In this document: piece by piece, positions 9,591-21,614 of the stretch
Layout of the letters: each line of letters starts with the position of its first letter
How positions within the stretch are numbered: the stretch's first letter is position 1
Notes under the pieces: generated by a model
Database searches by the model: none
What the model saw: only the letters and a program-made list of their open reading frames with translations
Told to the model about the DNA's origin: nothing
Translations under genes and position numbers: made by a program
NCBI GenBank assembly: GCA_021904315.1
Contig: CM038921.1
Location: 16,404,590-16,468,589, forward strand
DNA length: 64,000 bases
Direction: 5' to 3'
Source: Sphagnum magellanicum
Taxonomy: Eukaryota > Streptophyta > Sphagnopsida > Sphagnales > Sphagnaceae

Positions 9591-12500
9591 TGTGTCAATT
9601 AAAACCATTTAGAATTGAGCTTGAATTGTTGAAATGTCCTTGAATTACATCTTGTAGTTTGTATTATTTCAAGCACTATTGAACTCATGAACATTACCCT
9701 ATTCATCATCACTTACAATTTGTGTGTTTTGCAATGGCAAATCATTTCTTGATCCCTTTGAAAAATTAAGGAAAGCAATTGGTGGAAGCATTAAGGCTTG
9801 ATCTTTAATAATGCATGGCACATAGTTGTGTTCAAATTCGACAACACATTAAGCATGCCCTTGATTGTTTTGTGGACCTTCTTGTCTTTTGACTTGAAGT
9901 ACTACAATTGTTCTTTGAAGATGTAGTTGTGAAATTTGGAGTGGTGTTCATTGATATCAAGTTGAGTCACATTGATCTTATCCATTACATCGACAAGAAC
10001 CTTGTTAATTTTGTTAATGGATTTGTGTGCAATTTGGTGTTACCTAGTTATTGAAACATAAGAACTATATAACCAATTTTTGGAGCAGTGAAATTTAGCC
10101 CCATTTCAGGGAATTGTATGTTTTATTGATTTCTTTTTAAATGAACTCCAAGTTGGTTATTCATTGTCAATAAATGACGTTATTAAAGAAATCCTCTTTA
10201 ATAAATAAAATTTTGATTAAGAAAAACATGATTGAATCATATTTTGCATCCATTCTACCAAAAATATATTTATGGTTATATATCATATAGTGTGATGCAT
10301 TTAATTAGTTCATTTGTTATTCATTATTATGGACTATCCCATAGTTTTTGTGCAACTTCAAAAGTCCATCATGAATTTTCAATTTTAAATGTCACCATTG
10401 AATTCATCGTTTACATGAATCCCATTCCCTCATTTGCACATATGGATTAAAATTAGATATAATTGAAATTTTGAAAAGGTCATAAATTTTCTATTTTACA
10501 ATGTCCAATGTATTCCACCTTAATGTGTTTCCACCCTCATGTAGCCAAGAGATGCAATAAGAACTACCATTTTTTTCTTTGTCCATGTTGTCAACACTTT
10601 AACCCAACATTGTTGGTGTTGTACCAAGCTTAAAATCAAGAAGAAACAACAAACTTCAAATTCCTTCAACAATAACAAGAAAACACAATAGGACCTCAAC
10701 AAATGTTTTAAATCCTTAAGAAGGGAAACCTCAAGATACACTAAATGATCAAATACTTAAAGACTATTCAAAATTTCAATTTAACAATTTCCTTAAAAAA
10801 AAGATGTGGTGTCCAACATCAATGCAAGCTTAGGAAGTGCATACACATGACAATTAGTAGATGTAGGTTGCAACTATATTAAGCTCATGGCATCAATGTC
10901 ATTGAATAATTATGGAATTGTATTTTCTAATACTAAGTCATTGATGCCTTTTGATCCTTCAAGTTGAGCACATTTGTGCTTTTAGGAGCCACCAGTGCCT
11001 CCTTAGTTGCACTATGACAATGTAAAAACTTTATGATTAAATAATGTTTAAATAATGCTCAAAAAGTTTTTTACATGATTTTATTGTGCTTTCTATGCAT
11101 GAAAAACATGCATTATGGCCATTAAAATGTGATGAATTTTAAAATATATATTATATTACTTTCAAACTTATCTAGATGCTAGACTACTATATTAAAAAGG
11201 TCCCCATACAAATACAACACACGACATTTCAACACTATTTTAATTTATGAGTTTCACCAATGTGTAAAAAAAGGATTCATTATGCCTAAGGTGGCTCCTA
11301 AAAGCATGAATGTGCCTAATTGCATTCAAAGTATACTTTGCAATTCATAAACTCACCACATTTGTCTTTACCATAATCAAAGTCATTATCAAGAAACTTA
11401 TATTGCTCCATGTAGTTTCTAATTACAAATCTTGACAAGCAATAAAAAATAGAATTGCTTTTACACACTAGGTAGGTAGTGTGTGATTAACAGAATCTTG
11501 GCCTCCACACATTATTTTTTTCTCTTTTCTTGTTTGTTCTAACTTGGATGGATGTGGTTCACAACTTTGAAATAGAAAACATGGTTTTGCAAGAATATAA
11601 GAATTTCATTAACTTTTTGCAACTTGCACAAGTCCATGATCTAAACCATGTGATCACATAAACAAAACAATTGAGCAAGAGTTGTAACAAGGGTTTGAAA
11701 CAACACATCAACATGATCAACTCCAACATGGAAGGTTGAACAACTTGCCATTTAGATAATCACATTTTAAATAACTAGCACTCACCAACATAATTCATGT
11801 TAATGGCACAAACATTGACTTCTTTAATATCTTTTTCATCAATATGAACAAGTTTTGTATAATTGTGCATGCTACCAACATCTTTTCCACATTGTGCCAA
11901 AACCCAACATCTTTGATTGGGACAAAATTTTGCATTCTATTAAAATTTTAATCATATAATTATGTGCCTCATCTAGTTGTGCACAATCAACTAAATGTAT
12001 CTATTGTTGGGATTCCATCATTAAAATGTGTGTTGAAGAATTGATGAAAATTAATGTTGACCATTATTTGACCACCAATTTTGGTACTTTGTAACTTCTA
12101 CATGAGATTTATATCAATATTTAGATTAAGTGAATTTTAACATCATTAATGATTTTTACTTATGTATTTAATTTGAGGTTAATTTCATATTAAAATTACT
12201 TAATTAAAAAAATAAATCGAAATTTTTGAAATACTTTTAGAAACTAATGTTATGGTTTTGCATTTGAAGTTTTAAAAAGTAAAAATGTAAATGAATTAGA
12301 TGATATTTGGAACTAATTTATTATAGAATTCTGATAATCATTCAATGATGTAATCTAATTAAAAATATATTTGAACCTAAAATATTTGGAATCCTTTTTA
12401 TCAATTTAAATTAAATACATATATGACTTTACAACCCAAAGATTTTTTAAATTATTTTAATTTCAGAATGATTATTTTAAATCATTTACTATATTTACAT

Positions 12501-13790
12501 TTGATAATAAAAAATTACTAAATTCAATTTAGTCATGAAATTAAATAATAAGCTACATATGATTATTAAATTAAAGACAAGTGAAAGTTACATAAAGTAT
12601 GTAATTAATTAGAAATGTGAAATTATAAATATAAATAATTATAATCATGGGGCATGAAATTTGAAAACAGACATGTTCATGTTTATGGGATAAACTTGTC
12701 ACAAATTGAAATCAAAGTGTTCTAATGATTTAAGGATTTTGTTTACAACCATGGAGGCGACAAGTCAAGTCTTCTCATAACATCATATACTTATAGTGAC
12801 TTATGTGATTTCTACATAATCAAATTGGACACTTGTGACCTACATGATTTCATAGTCGATCAAGACAAATTGATATCTCTAGGCATTTACAAATCATGTT
12901 GGCTAGACAACACCAAAGAGAAAGTTTTATGCAAATTTGTTTGAAAGAGATACACTTTTATTCAAATGGATGGTCTTTCACACTTGGTAAAACAATATAA
13001 ATTAAAGGTTTTTTATGCTTCCTACTATGTAGTTGTGTGTGTTAAAGAATAGGAGATGAGGCAAGTGGTTTATCATGATAACCAAAATGTCGTAATTTAG
13101 TTATGGATGTTGGATCTTGAAGCAATGTGAAAATTGTTGTCATTTGCATCAAACTTTAGCACTTTCAAGTGTGTAATTGTTCCATTATCATTCAATTCAA
13201 TCATTGTCTTTAAGTTGGTCTAAGGCTTGAAATAGATTGTATCAACTTCATTTGTGGCTACACAACCGTATTCCTCATTTGAATGACATTATATACACTT
13301 ACGTTGAAGCAAAAACCTCGTCGTCAAAATAGGCATACCACCAAAACACATGATGGCTATTCCACATGTAGCATTGTCACCAATCACATAACTAGGTTCA
13401 ATGAGGTCCTCCATGTGATTCTCAAATTCCTCTTCTACATGCTCTGGCAAATAAGACTCCCAACCATGAAGGGCACACTTGCAAAAGTCAGGCACCAGAG
13501 CTTACTAATGTCGTGAGATACTTTGCTCACCATCTTCATGAACATCTAATGCTTCTATTGTTCATATTGCAGCCTTTCAACTCATCTCTTGAATATTTTG
13601 GTCACGAGGGAGTTCACTCCACAAGGGTTCAAGAGTCCAACAAAGATATTGAAAAAGCTTACTTGAAAGTAGCAACCACCATTTTTGGGTTACCGCATAG
13701 AACTATTTCAAGTATGGTATGGCACACACACAAGGGACTTCACAGGTTAAATTCCCTATGAACAAGTACAAAATTCGTCACCTATGTACC
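9591..13790. other. AT-rich intergenic DNA, no recognised gene
   Basis: Open frames are short, AT-biased and without family resemblance. 13283-13760 has slightly more complex composition; its minus-strand frame at 13289-13495 (68 aa, acidic N-terminal half) could be a decayed gene fragment, but I cannot identify it. Confidence 0.5.
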
Positions 13791-14457
13791 ATAGCTTGCA
13801 TCATACGGTGTATAACCAGTAATCCAAGAAACAGGGCTGGAAAGACAAAATGGAAGATGATTTAGTATTTTGGTTACATATGCCAACCATTTCCTCAATT
13901 TTCCCCTATTTATAAATGCAGTAGTACTAAGAAGAAAAAGAACTAAAAACTTTGCATGTAAGCAACAGGAGCAATGGGAGGAGTTGTCAATTTAAAAAAA
14001 TATTTCCAAATTGGAATCTTTCTCAGTGCAACAGATGTTGCAAAGTGTAGAGAGAAATTGGGAACAGGAAATGAGGTAATATCTTGTTACCACTAAAGAA
14101 ATCAATATCTTGCTATTCTATCTATTTCAAGCCAATCCAAATCCAATTCCTTTGCTGTTGGCAATATGCAGCGAGCAAAGTCCCTTGTTTGATCCCTAAT
14201 AGAGAAGTTTGGCCCCAGCATCTAAACTTCACACTGAAACCCTGTTTGTTCCCTGCTTTCTTCTATACATTATACATATCAACCACTGTTTTTATGGCCA
14301 GATACAGTAGTATATAGTTTACAAGTTGCCTAAACCCAAAGCTCTCCCACCCACCCATGAGTTCAATCCAAGGGTGATGGGTTCAATTTGTTTGTTTTTT
14401 CAGACACCATCATAACAATAGGTGTCAGAAGAAACCCAGAAATTGATAGTTGAAAAA
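13791..14457 (-). other. downstream/3'UTR region of the tetraspanin gene
   Basis: The stretch following the tetraspanin stop codon (minus strand) is less AT-rich than the DNA beyond it, as expected for a 3'UTR. The poly(A) site cannot be placed. Confidence 0.35.
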
Positions 14458-16108
14458 CTATGGGTCCAATTTGTGAGAAGAACCCCTCTCCTGGCGAGCA
14501 CAGCAGCCAACAGAGTAGATGATGATAAGAAGCGCAACCATGATTATGTTAACAATTGCCACTTTCCGCCAGTCATGCTTTATGTCCTGAAGGACCCCAG
14601 CCTTGCATGAAGTGCAGTTGAAGCAAAGGTTGTTGTTGTTCCATTCTGAACAATCGGGGTCTGCAGATGGTGCAGGAGTTGCTGTCCAGGTTGTTGCATT
14701 ATCGAATGTAAAACCACAACTCGAAGGTGGCTTACAACATCCTGACTGCAATCAATCCATCACAAAGAAAAAAAAGCCCCCATTTGTCAATTCTTGAAAG
14801 GCAATGGTATGAACCAGTGTTGGGCAGTTCTTGACTTTTATGAAGAACCTTTAGTTCCAGTTCTGGCTCCACAAGAAAATGGAAACCTGAGTCTGGTTCA
14901 TGGAAAATAAAAGTAAAATCCAGCTCCAGTTCCAGTTCTGAAAATCAGACATGGTCCCCAACTGCAACTCCTTTTGCTGCCCACAAAGCTCAATCTCAAA
15001 CTTCATGGAAAAATCCAGGCAGAGAACCAAAGGGGAAAGGAAGAAACAAGTGTATACCTGAACAGGTGTGAGGGATGCAGCATTGAACTGGGTAGAAGTT
15101 GGGTACTCGTTATCCAACTTGTTGCAAACCTTGGCATCCTTGAGGCAGATCTGGATCTTGTCCCAGAGGGAAGCCTTGTCCACCTGGTTTTGTAGCCATG
15201 TAGAATAGTTCCCCAGATGGTACTCCTGGAGCCAAATTGCAGTGTCAATTTTTGTGGCAAATCATCCATACAAGGATTTGGCCAGATTTGGCTACAATAT
15301 AAAGTATGAAAGAAAAAAATTTAAAACATGCTTCTATATTTTTGGCTAATCTACTTGAACCATGTGTGCAAATCTGGTAAAATTTCTGGTTGTTGAAAAA
15401 CCTCAAAAAGCACTTGATTTTAGGACTATTAACTTTTAATTTCGCTTTTTGGCTATATATAGCCAGCCAGAAATAAGAAAAGGCTGCCTGGAAGCTTTCC
15501 TAGACATGACATCCCCAACAGAATGCAAAATTTAAAACCTCATGCTATATTTTTGGCTACCTAGTTGAACCATGTACAGAAAACTGGCAAATTTTCTTTA
15601 AAAAATTGGTTGGATTTTGGCTATTGAAAGCCTCAAAAAGCACTTGATTTTAGCACTTTTAATTTCTAATTCTCTTTTTTGGCTATACATATATATGTAC
15701 CCAGCTAAACAAAAGGGCTACCTGGAAGTAGTGATGTTTTTGGTGGAGAATTTTCGCTATTTTGCTAAAAATATTCCAAAAAAGTCACCACAATTGCCTA
15801 CAATGTAAGGGTGGTTAAGATTTTTCGCTTTCATATTTTCAATATTTGGCTAAATTATTTATGAACAATTGCCACTTCAGCAACATCACAAAATTAATTT
15901 AAATTTTTAAAAAAGGATACCTGGAAGCCTTTCTCGTACATGGCATCCTCACTGCCAGAATGAGAATTTTTTAAAATATTTTTGGCTACCTACCGACTTG
16001 AATCAGGTCTAGAAATCTGGCAAATTTTCTTAAAATTTTGGTCAAATTCTGGCTATTGAGAACCTCAAAAGGCACTTGATTTTAGCACTTTTAATTTCGC
16101 TTTTTGGC

Positions 16109-16154
<46 letters not shown>

Positions 16155-16499
16155 AAGAAAACGGGGTACCTGGAAACCTTTCCCGGGCACGGCATTCCCA
16201 CCGCCACCGTTGGTGACGACAAATGCGAAGATGGTGAAGATGAAGAGGGAAGCGATGAGCAAGAACATGACGATCAGGTACAGCACCAAGAGCAGATTAA
16301 AGTTGCACCAGGCACCCAACATGCCCACTAACGACACCACCAGTATAATCCCCCCGATGATGATCACCGGCCATTCCAGGAAATGGTAGCACACAGTATT
16401 TTGTTGCTTTGCAAGCCAGATGCCCACTGCGATGATCGGCAGCGACAACAGTAGTGTCACGAAATTCACAAACCCCGTCAAGAAATTACTACACGACAT
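14458..16499 (-). CDS. tetraspanin, complete, three exons (261 aa)
   Basis: Exons on the minus strand: 16499-16170, 15225-15058 and 14745-14458 (stop included). Both joins are in phase 0 with GT-AG introns. The protein has four membrane spans: about residues 7-29, 44-64, 69-96 and 227-250. The large extracellular loop between spans 3 and 4 carries the plant signature GCCKPPSSC (168-176) plus DCSEWNNNNLCFNCTSCKAG (197-216). The small N-terminal domain and short basic C-tail (ARQERGSSHKLDP) fit the family, and 261 aa is close to the usual 265-285. Plant tetraspanins organise membrane microdomains and exosome-like vesicles; the closest Arabidopsis group by motif is TET7/8/9. The start ATG at 16499 is in the right place relative to span 1. 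Intron 1 (15226-16169) contains tandem copies of the exon 1 boundary. The open frame reading past 16170 into a (GA)n run is intronic. Confidence 0.93.
15226..16169 (-). repeat. tetraspanin intron 1 with tandemly duplicated exon-end units
   Basis: Units of about 200-250 bp repeat the sequence GAAAGGCTTCCAG|GTA and the following intron. The exon-end-like copies lie at about 15485-15530, 15720-15735 and 15922-15965; the real boundary is at 16170. Each unit then holds TATAGCCAAAAAGCGAAATT and AAAATCAAGTGC-(C/T)TTTTGAGG words. A (GA)n run occupies 16116-16153 (CT on the coding strand). Confidence 0.8.
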
Positions 16500-16990
16500 T
16501 TCTTCTACAATTTACACCTCTCTTTCTTCAATGGAACAAACCCAATACCGGTCTACAAGTCCTACTGCTCACTCTTCTACTTTCTTCAACAATCCTTGAA
16601 AAAACAAATTCCAAACACACACACACAGACACACGTAGCTAGCTAGTTTTCAGGGATCCAAACTTTGGTCCGTGGGAAGAAGAGGAGCAATGCAAGGCAA
16701 AACAAAAACAAAACAAAAGGAGAGAAGTGATGGATGAGGTAAGGAATGGAGGATATGTGAGACAGGGATGGGTACTTAATATACACAAAGTCGCAACTGT
16801 GAGTGGGAGGATGAGAGAGAGAGAGATAGGCGTATGCGCGGAAATCTGTGTCTGTTTCCGCGCTTGTTTCTTTGCGACGCGCGTCGCAACGGAGACTTGT
16901 TGGTCGTCGGCACAGCGTCGGAGGAGGAGGAGGAGGAGGAGGAACCTACCTAGAAACCCTAAATCCTTTTGCGCTTTAAGGAAGATAGAG
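16500..16990 (-). promoter_or_regulatory. tetraspanin 5'UTR and promoter
   Basis: It holds an (AC)n run near 16615-16635, a (GA)n run near 16812-16828, a (GGA)n run at 16918-16943 and an AAACCCTAAA telo-box at about 16953. It is GC-richer than the DNA beyond 17040. The transcription start is not defined. Confidence 0.45.
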
Positions 16991-17039
16991 GAGGGCCCAA
17001 AATCCAGGTCTTAAGACAAAAGTCTACGTCTCGAGCTCT

Positions 17040-18590
17040 GTTGACTTTTGGTACCAAATTTCAAAGATTGCAAATTTTGGGGGATTAGCCAAGAATAGAA
17101 ATTTTAGTTTAAAAAAAAAGAATTACGGCGAGAAATTTTATTTGGCATTTAAAAGTTGAACAAGCTTGATAATTTGGGCAAATTTTCTATGCCTATTATG
17201 TTATTTTCAGTGTTTATTTTTCCATTATTTTATCTTCATTTTTATTCTCACTCTGTTTTTTGGGTGAATTTTCACATTATGACGACAACAAATTGTTTTC
17301 AGAATTTTCTTTTTGGAGGTTTCTGATTTTCCAAGCCAATTTTGAACTCAAATTTTCTTAAAGAAATTTATTTTACAATCTGTTGCCAATTTTTTTGACC
17401 TCAAAAAATTGAAAAAAAGGGAAAGAGAATTTTTTTTTTTTTAATTCCAATTTTGTGATGTAAGCTGGCTACTGAAGTGGTGATAATCCATAAGATGATT
17501 AAACCACATTTCGCTATAAGGGAAATAAATGTGAAAATAGAAACATTGAAGCAACCTACTATATTATTTTTGGCTACCCTACTGGAACTTAATATGGAGT
17601 CTGACGACTCTCTTTTATTATTAAAAAAATTTGAAAAAATTGGCGACAAAAAAACTAAACTTATTTTTTGCCTTTTTGAAAAATAATCGCCATTTGCAAC
17701 AACAACAAAAAAAAAAAAAAAAAAAAAAGTCGGTAGCAGAGACCAAAACAAGAGGACAAGAAGAAATTTCCCATTTATTTCCTTTGTTATTGTTTCGTGT
17801 GCAAATCTTTTGTTTGGGTTTCCAAAAAAAATCTTCTTCTGTTATCCAATGGACCCTTTTGACACGGAATCCAGTTGTTCTAGTGCACTGAATGTAGAAA
17901 CAAAGACCTTTTTTTACCGGAAGGTGGAATTGAGGTGGCCCCATGTACATGTTGGGCTGAAAGGAAGTGCACAAAACCTTCATCACCACCCCCTCGACTC
18001 CTGCCCTCATATGGCACCACATACCTCCCAAATGGCCACCCAAGACAAAGAAAGTGTAACATTTGACTCAAGTACATACATAGGACGTTGTCACGCGTCA
18101 TTGACGTAAGCACACTTAATAATTGGCTTACGGCATGAGGGTAATTGAAATCACATGTGCCTCAGATGGGTGGAACTCTCTCTTCTAGTGATTTGGGAAA
18201 TTTAATCATGTGTCGGAAGCAAATTCCAAAGCACAAGAGAAGAAAGACGTATTTGAATTTTTTTTTTAAAAAACTTATAGCCCATGAATTTTTTACCCTC
18301 CAACTTCTCTAAAAGCCATCATCATCATCAAACACTAGAGAAAACATTTTTGGTAAAATTTCCCCCAAGGGAAGTACCAAAACTTTTTTTTTTTTAATGA
18401 GTTGTGGCCACCCATTTTGGTTGCCATGACAAAAATACAAGAATATCTGAGAGATGTGATGAATTATCTCAAAAAGGGCTTATAAAGATCCAAGATATAG
18501 GACTAGCCTTTATGATAATTTAAATCATCACATGTTCCATTGAATTTGGCCATATATTCTTCATATGAAACCAATAAATTTTTATAAATT
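17040..18590. other. AT-rich intergenic DNA
   Basis: Contains an A23-type run at about 17706-17728 and a less AT-rich patch at 17740-18120 with no convincing coding sequence. No gene recognised. Confidence 0.5.
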
Positions 18591-18600
18591 ATATATATAT

Positions 18601-18683
18601 AGTTGGAACACCTTTTTCTATTCTTTATATTTAAGAAAAGAAGAAAAAGCTATATATAAAAAATAGAAAAAGGCTTTCCAACT
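18601..18683. repeat. short foldback (hairpin) with ~32-bp arms
   Basis: AGTTGGAACACCTTTTTCTA at 18601 pairs with TAGAAAAAGGCTTTCCAACT ending at 18683. The arms extend into TTCTTTATATTT/TATATATAAAAAA with few mismatches and an 18-base loop. It may be a tiny MITE or an expressed hairpin. Confidence 0.7.
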
Positions 18684-18689
18684 AGGTAT

Positions 18690-19510
18690 TAATGCACTAG
18701 GAAACTTTGGACTTTTCCTAAGTCACATTCATCTACTAATTTAAACTAAATCAGGTGAATGAATGTTATTTCACAAGTGTAACTGCACTTAAATGAAATG
18801 ACTTTAGATGGAGATATGAACATAAACATCTTGATGTTATGATGAACATCTTTATCCATGGAAATTTGTTCCCATGGGATCACATTCATCCAATTCCATC
18901 CATCAAATATCATCTCATTTCCTTCAACAACATTTGTGCATTTGAATTCTTCTCCTCCTCCTCCATGGCACTATATCCTTGAAATATGGTCAAATTTTAT
19001 AAATTACAAATAAAATTATAATTTTTTTTTGATAATATAAATGTAGATTTTGTATTCAACTTAATGAATTCCTTATGTTTGTAGCAATTGGTCCTATTCA
19101 CTAAGTGGCTAGGTAATTTGTCCCAGTTCACCCAAATGTTAGTAAAATATAAAAATGAAACTTGTCACATGCCATTGTAATCAAAATTCATCTTATTATG
19201 TCATATTCATCCACTTAACTTCAATTTTTGTCTTCAACTCTTCAGTTTCATCCATTAAACACAAGGAGCAAATTGTAGTGGCTCTCAAGAGTGAGCAATA
19301 TGAGAACATGATGGTTTATATGATGCATACTCAAATGGACAACCTTTGGATTCAAAGGTCCATTTCTAACTTGATGTGGTGCATGTTTACAAAAGAATGA
19401 TTGATGTGCTAAAATTTCATGATATATGCCAAAATTATATTTTAAGTTTCATAATAAATTTACCCCATCAATTGAAGTTGGATTGTGTCCACGATCCTTG
19501 ATGAGTTCGT
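18690..19510. other. AT-rich intergenic DNA
   Basis: No gene or transposon domain recognised. Confidence 0.5.
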
Positions 19511-19514
19511 TTAA

Positions 19515-19644
19515 TACCGTAGTACCTTGGTGGCTTTGGCACAAATTATATCATTTTTTCAAATGTCGAAGGCCACCAAGGTACTATGGTACATGAGTAC
19601 AATTATTTGATAGTTGTGTGCCAAAGCAACCAAGGTACTACGAT
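19515..19644. repeat. inverted repeat cluster with CCAAGGTACTA core
   Basis: TACCGTAGTACCTTGGTGGC at 19515-19542 is the inverse of TGTGCCAAAGCAACCAAGGT at 19617-19644 (28-bp arms, few mismatches). A third copy of the core, GGCCACCAAGGTACTATGGT, lies at 19571-19592. Confidence 0.75.
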
Positions 19645-19649
19645 ATATG

Positions 19650-21060
19650 GGAATGCTAGATCGATGTGCATCGTGCTTGAACGAAATGTGTTTTAACATT
19701 TGTGAGTTCTTCAAATCATCATTTGTTTACGGGTCCCAACTCTTGGGGATGGATAAATTTTCCTTATGGAATCAACACATAAGGCTACCAAGTAACTTAA
19801 CCTTATATTTTTGGCTTATTGTTCATACACAAACATTTCAATAAACTTTATTTAGTATTATTTGTGATTATCGTTGATGTATCATACCAAAAGACATTTG
19901 ATGATGTATAAGTCGGACCTTGATGGATCATCAATTTGATTTCTATACATCCCTAAACAAGATGATAGACCCTAGTTTTGTTGGCAAGGGCCTCCACTTT
20001 ATACACAAAAAGAATACAAAGAGTGAAAAAGAAATTAACACACCAAGGATAGGTTGTTCAATGTTTTTGAATGCATCCATTAAAAGTTATTTCGAACATG
20101 AACTTGTTCAATGTAACACAAGTTGTAGCAATAAATTTGTGCATAATCAAGGATTAATCATCCATTAAAATTTATACAAAAATTTTGTAAACAAATCTAA
20201 GATGTTTGATTGATTTGTTGAAATTGAGGAACAAATGTTAGATTATTGTAAAATATCATAATTTCTAGAATTTTAATTATATATATAATAATAATAAAAT
20301 ATTACCTAAGTTTAAATTATTTTATATTTTTTAAAAATTGCCTAATTAATCATAAAACGCTTTTTATCACTTATATCCATTATTTTTGTGTGTCCACGTG
20401 GTTTCCAACATTCATAGCACCTAACATTAATATTCTTTCAAGATCGAGTCTATTTATTTTTATTTTTATTTTTTTTCAATTTTTGATGTTGTGATTATGG
20501 TTTTTATTTTTTATAATTCTTGAAGTTTTTGCACTCGTGAGATCCCCATTGTTAATTAACATCAAATGGCAAGTATCCTAGGTGGGTTGTAATAATATTA
20601 CAAAAGAGATGTTACAAGTGACGACCTAGGAAATGCCTAGGCCTAGATGGAATTAATTTAATTGTTTTTATTTCAAAAAAATGATGAAAAAATCCCTAAA
20701 AATCACCCCTAAAACAAAAAATTGAAAAGAAAATTGACCAAGTTGTGAAATTTCACCACCAAATAAATAAATAAATTATGATGTAATTTCATGTCAATGC
20801 AAAGATTATAATATTCCCCTTCATCATGTTGAATGGAACAAATGTCCATTTGTTTTAAATCTTGATCAATCTTGCAAAAAAATTTGTTTGAAAAGTTTTT
20901 GAAAGCTTATGACATCATATGTTTATTTGGAAGTGTTTCTTTCCTTCAAAATGCTAAGCCCCCCCCCCCCCCCCTCCCACTTGTGACTCCATGTTCTAGT
21001 AAAATGTTCATAATGATTATTAGATGTATACCAAATGGTTACAACATACCATAAAAATGT
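19650..21060. other. AT-rich intergenic DNA with a C16 run
   Basis: A poly(C) run of 16 lies at 20959-20974. No gene recognised. Confidence 0.5.
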
Positions 21061-21614
21061 TATAATTGTTGGGAGGAAGAGAGCAACAATATAAAAAAAT
21101 GCAATTGGTGTGGGGATAAGAAAGAAGAGTTTGAGTTGTAGGCAACTTTATGTGTGGTTTGGATTAATGGAACATTTACAACATATGATAAAAGTACTAT
21201 AATTGTTGTGAGGAAGAGAGCAACAATAAAAGGAAGGCAATTGGTGTGAGGGGTAAGAAAGTTTTAAAAAGAAGAGTTTGAGTTGTAGACAACTTCATGT
21301 GTGATTTGGGTTAATGGATCAATTACAACATATCATAAAAGTAGTATAATTGTTGTGAGGAAGAGAGCAACAATAAAAGAAAGGCAATTGGTGTGAGGCG
21401 TAAGAAAGTTTTAGAGACAAGAGTTTGAGTTGTAGACAACTTCATGTGTGATTTGGGTTAATGGATCAATTACAACATATCATAAAAGTAGTATAATTGT
21501 TGTGAGGAAGAGAACAACAATAAAAGAAAGGCAATTGGTATGAAAGGTAAGAAAGTTTTAGAGACAAGAGTTTGAGTTGTAGACAACTTCATGTGTGATT
21601 TGGGTTAACGGATC
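21061..21614. repeat. ~147-bp tandem repeat, 4 copies
   Basis: Units begin TATAATTGTTG at 21061, 21198, 21345 and 21492, giving periods of 137, 147 and 147; the last is partial. Units 2-4 are nearly identical. Each unit holds two small palindromes: ATTGTTG...CAACAAT around GAGGAAGAGA, and GTTGTAGACAAC. No open frame spans the array. Confidence 0.92.

Noticed and set aside
13289..13495. 68-aa minus-strand frame that looks somewhat protein-like
   Set aside because: I weighed a karyopherin-like fragment, but the resemblance was too weak to name. No neighbouring exons were found.
16065..16169. Extension of tetraspanin exon 1 into an LSLSLSLS-rich tail
   Set aside because: This part is intron: the (GA)n run is read through, while the family sequence resumes exactly at the exon 2 acceptor.
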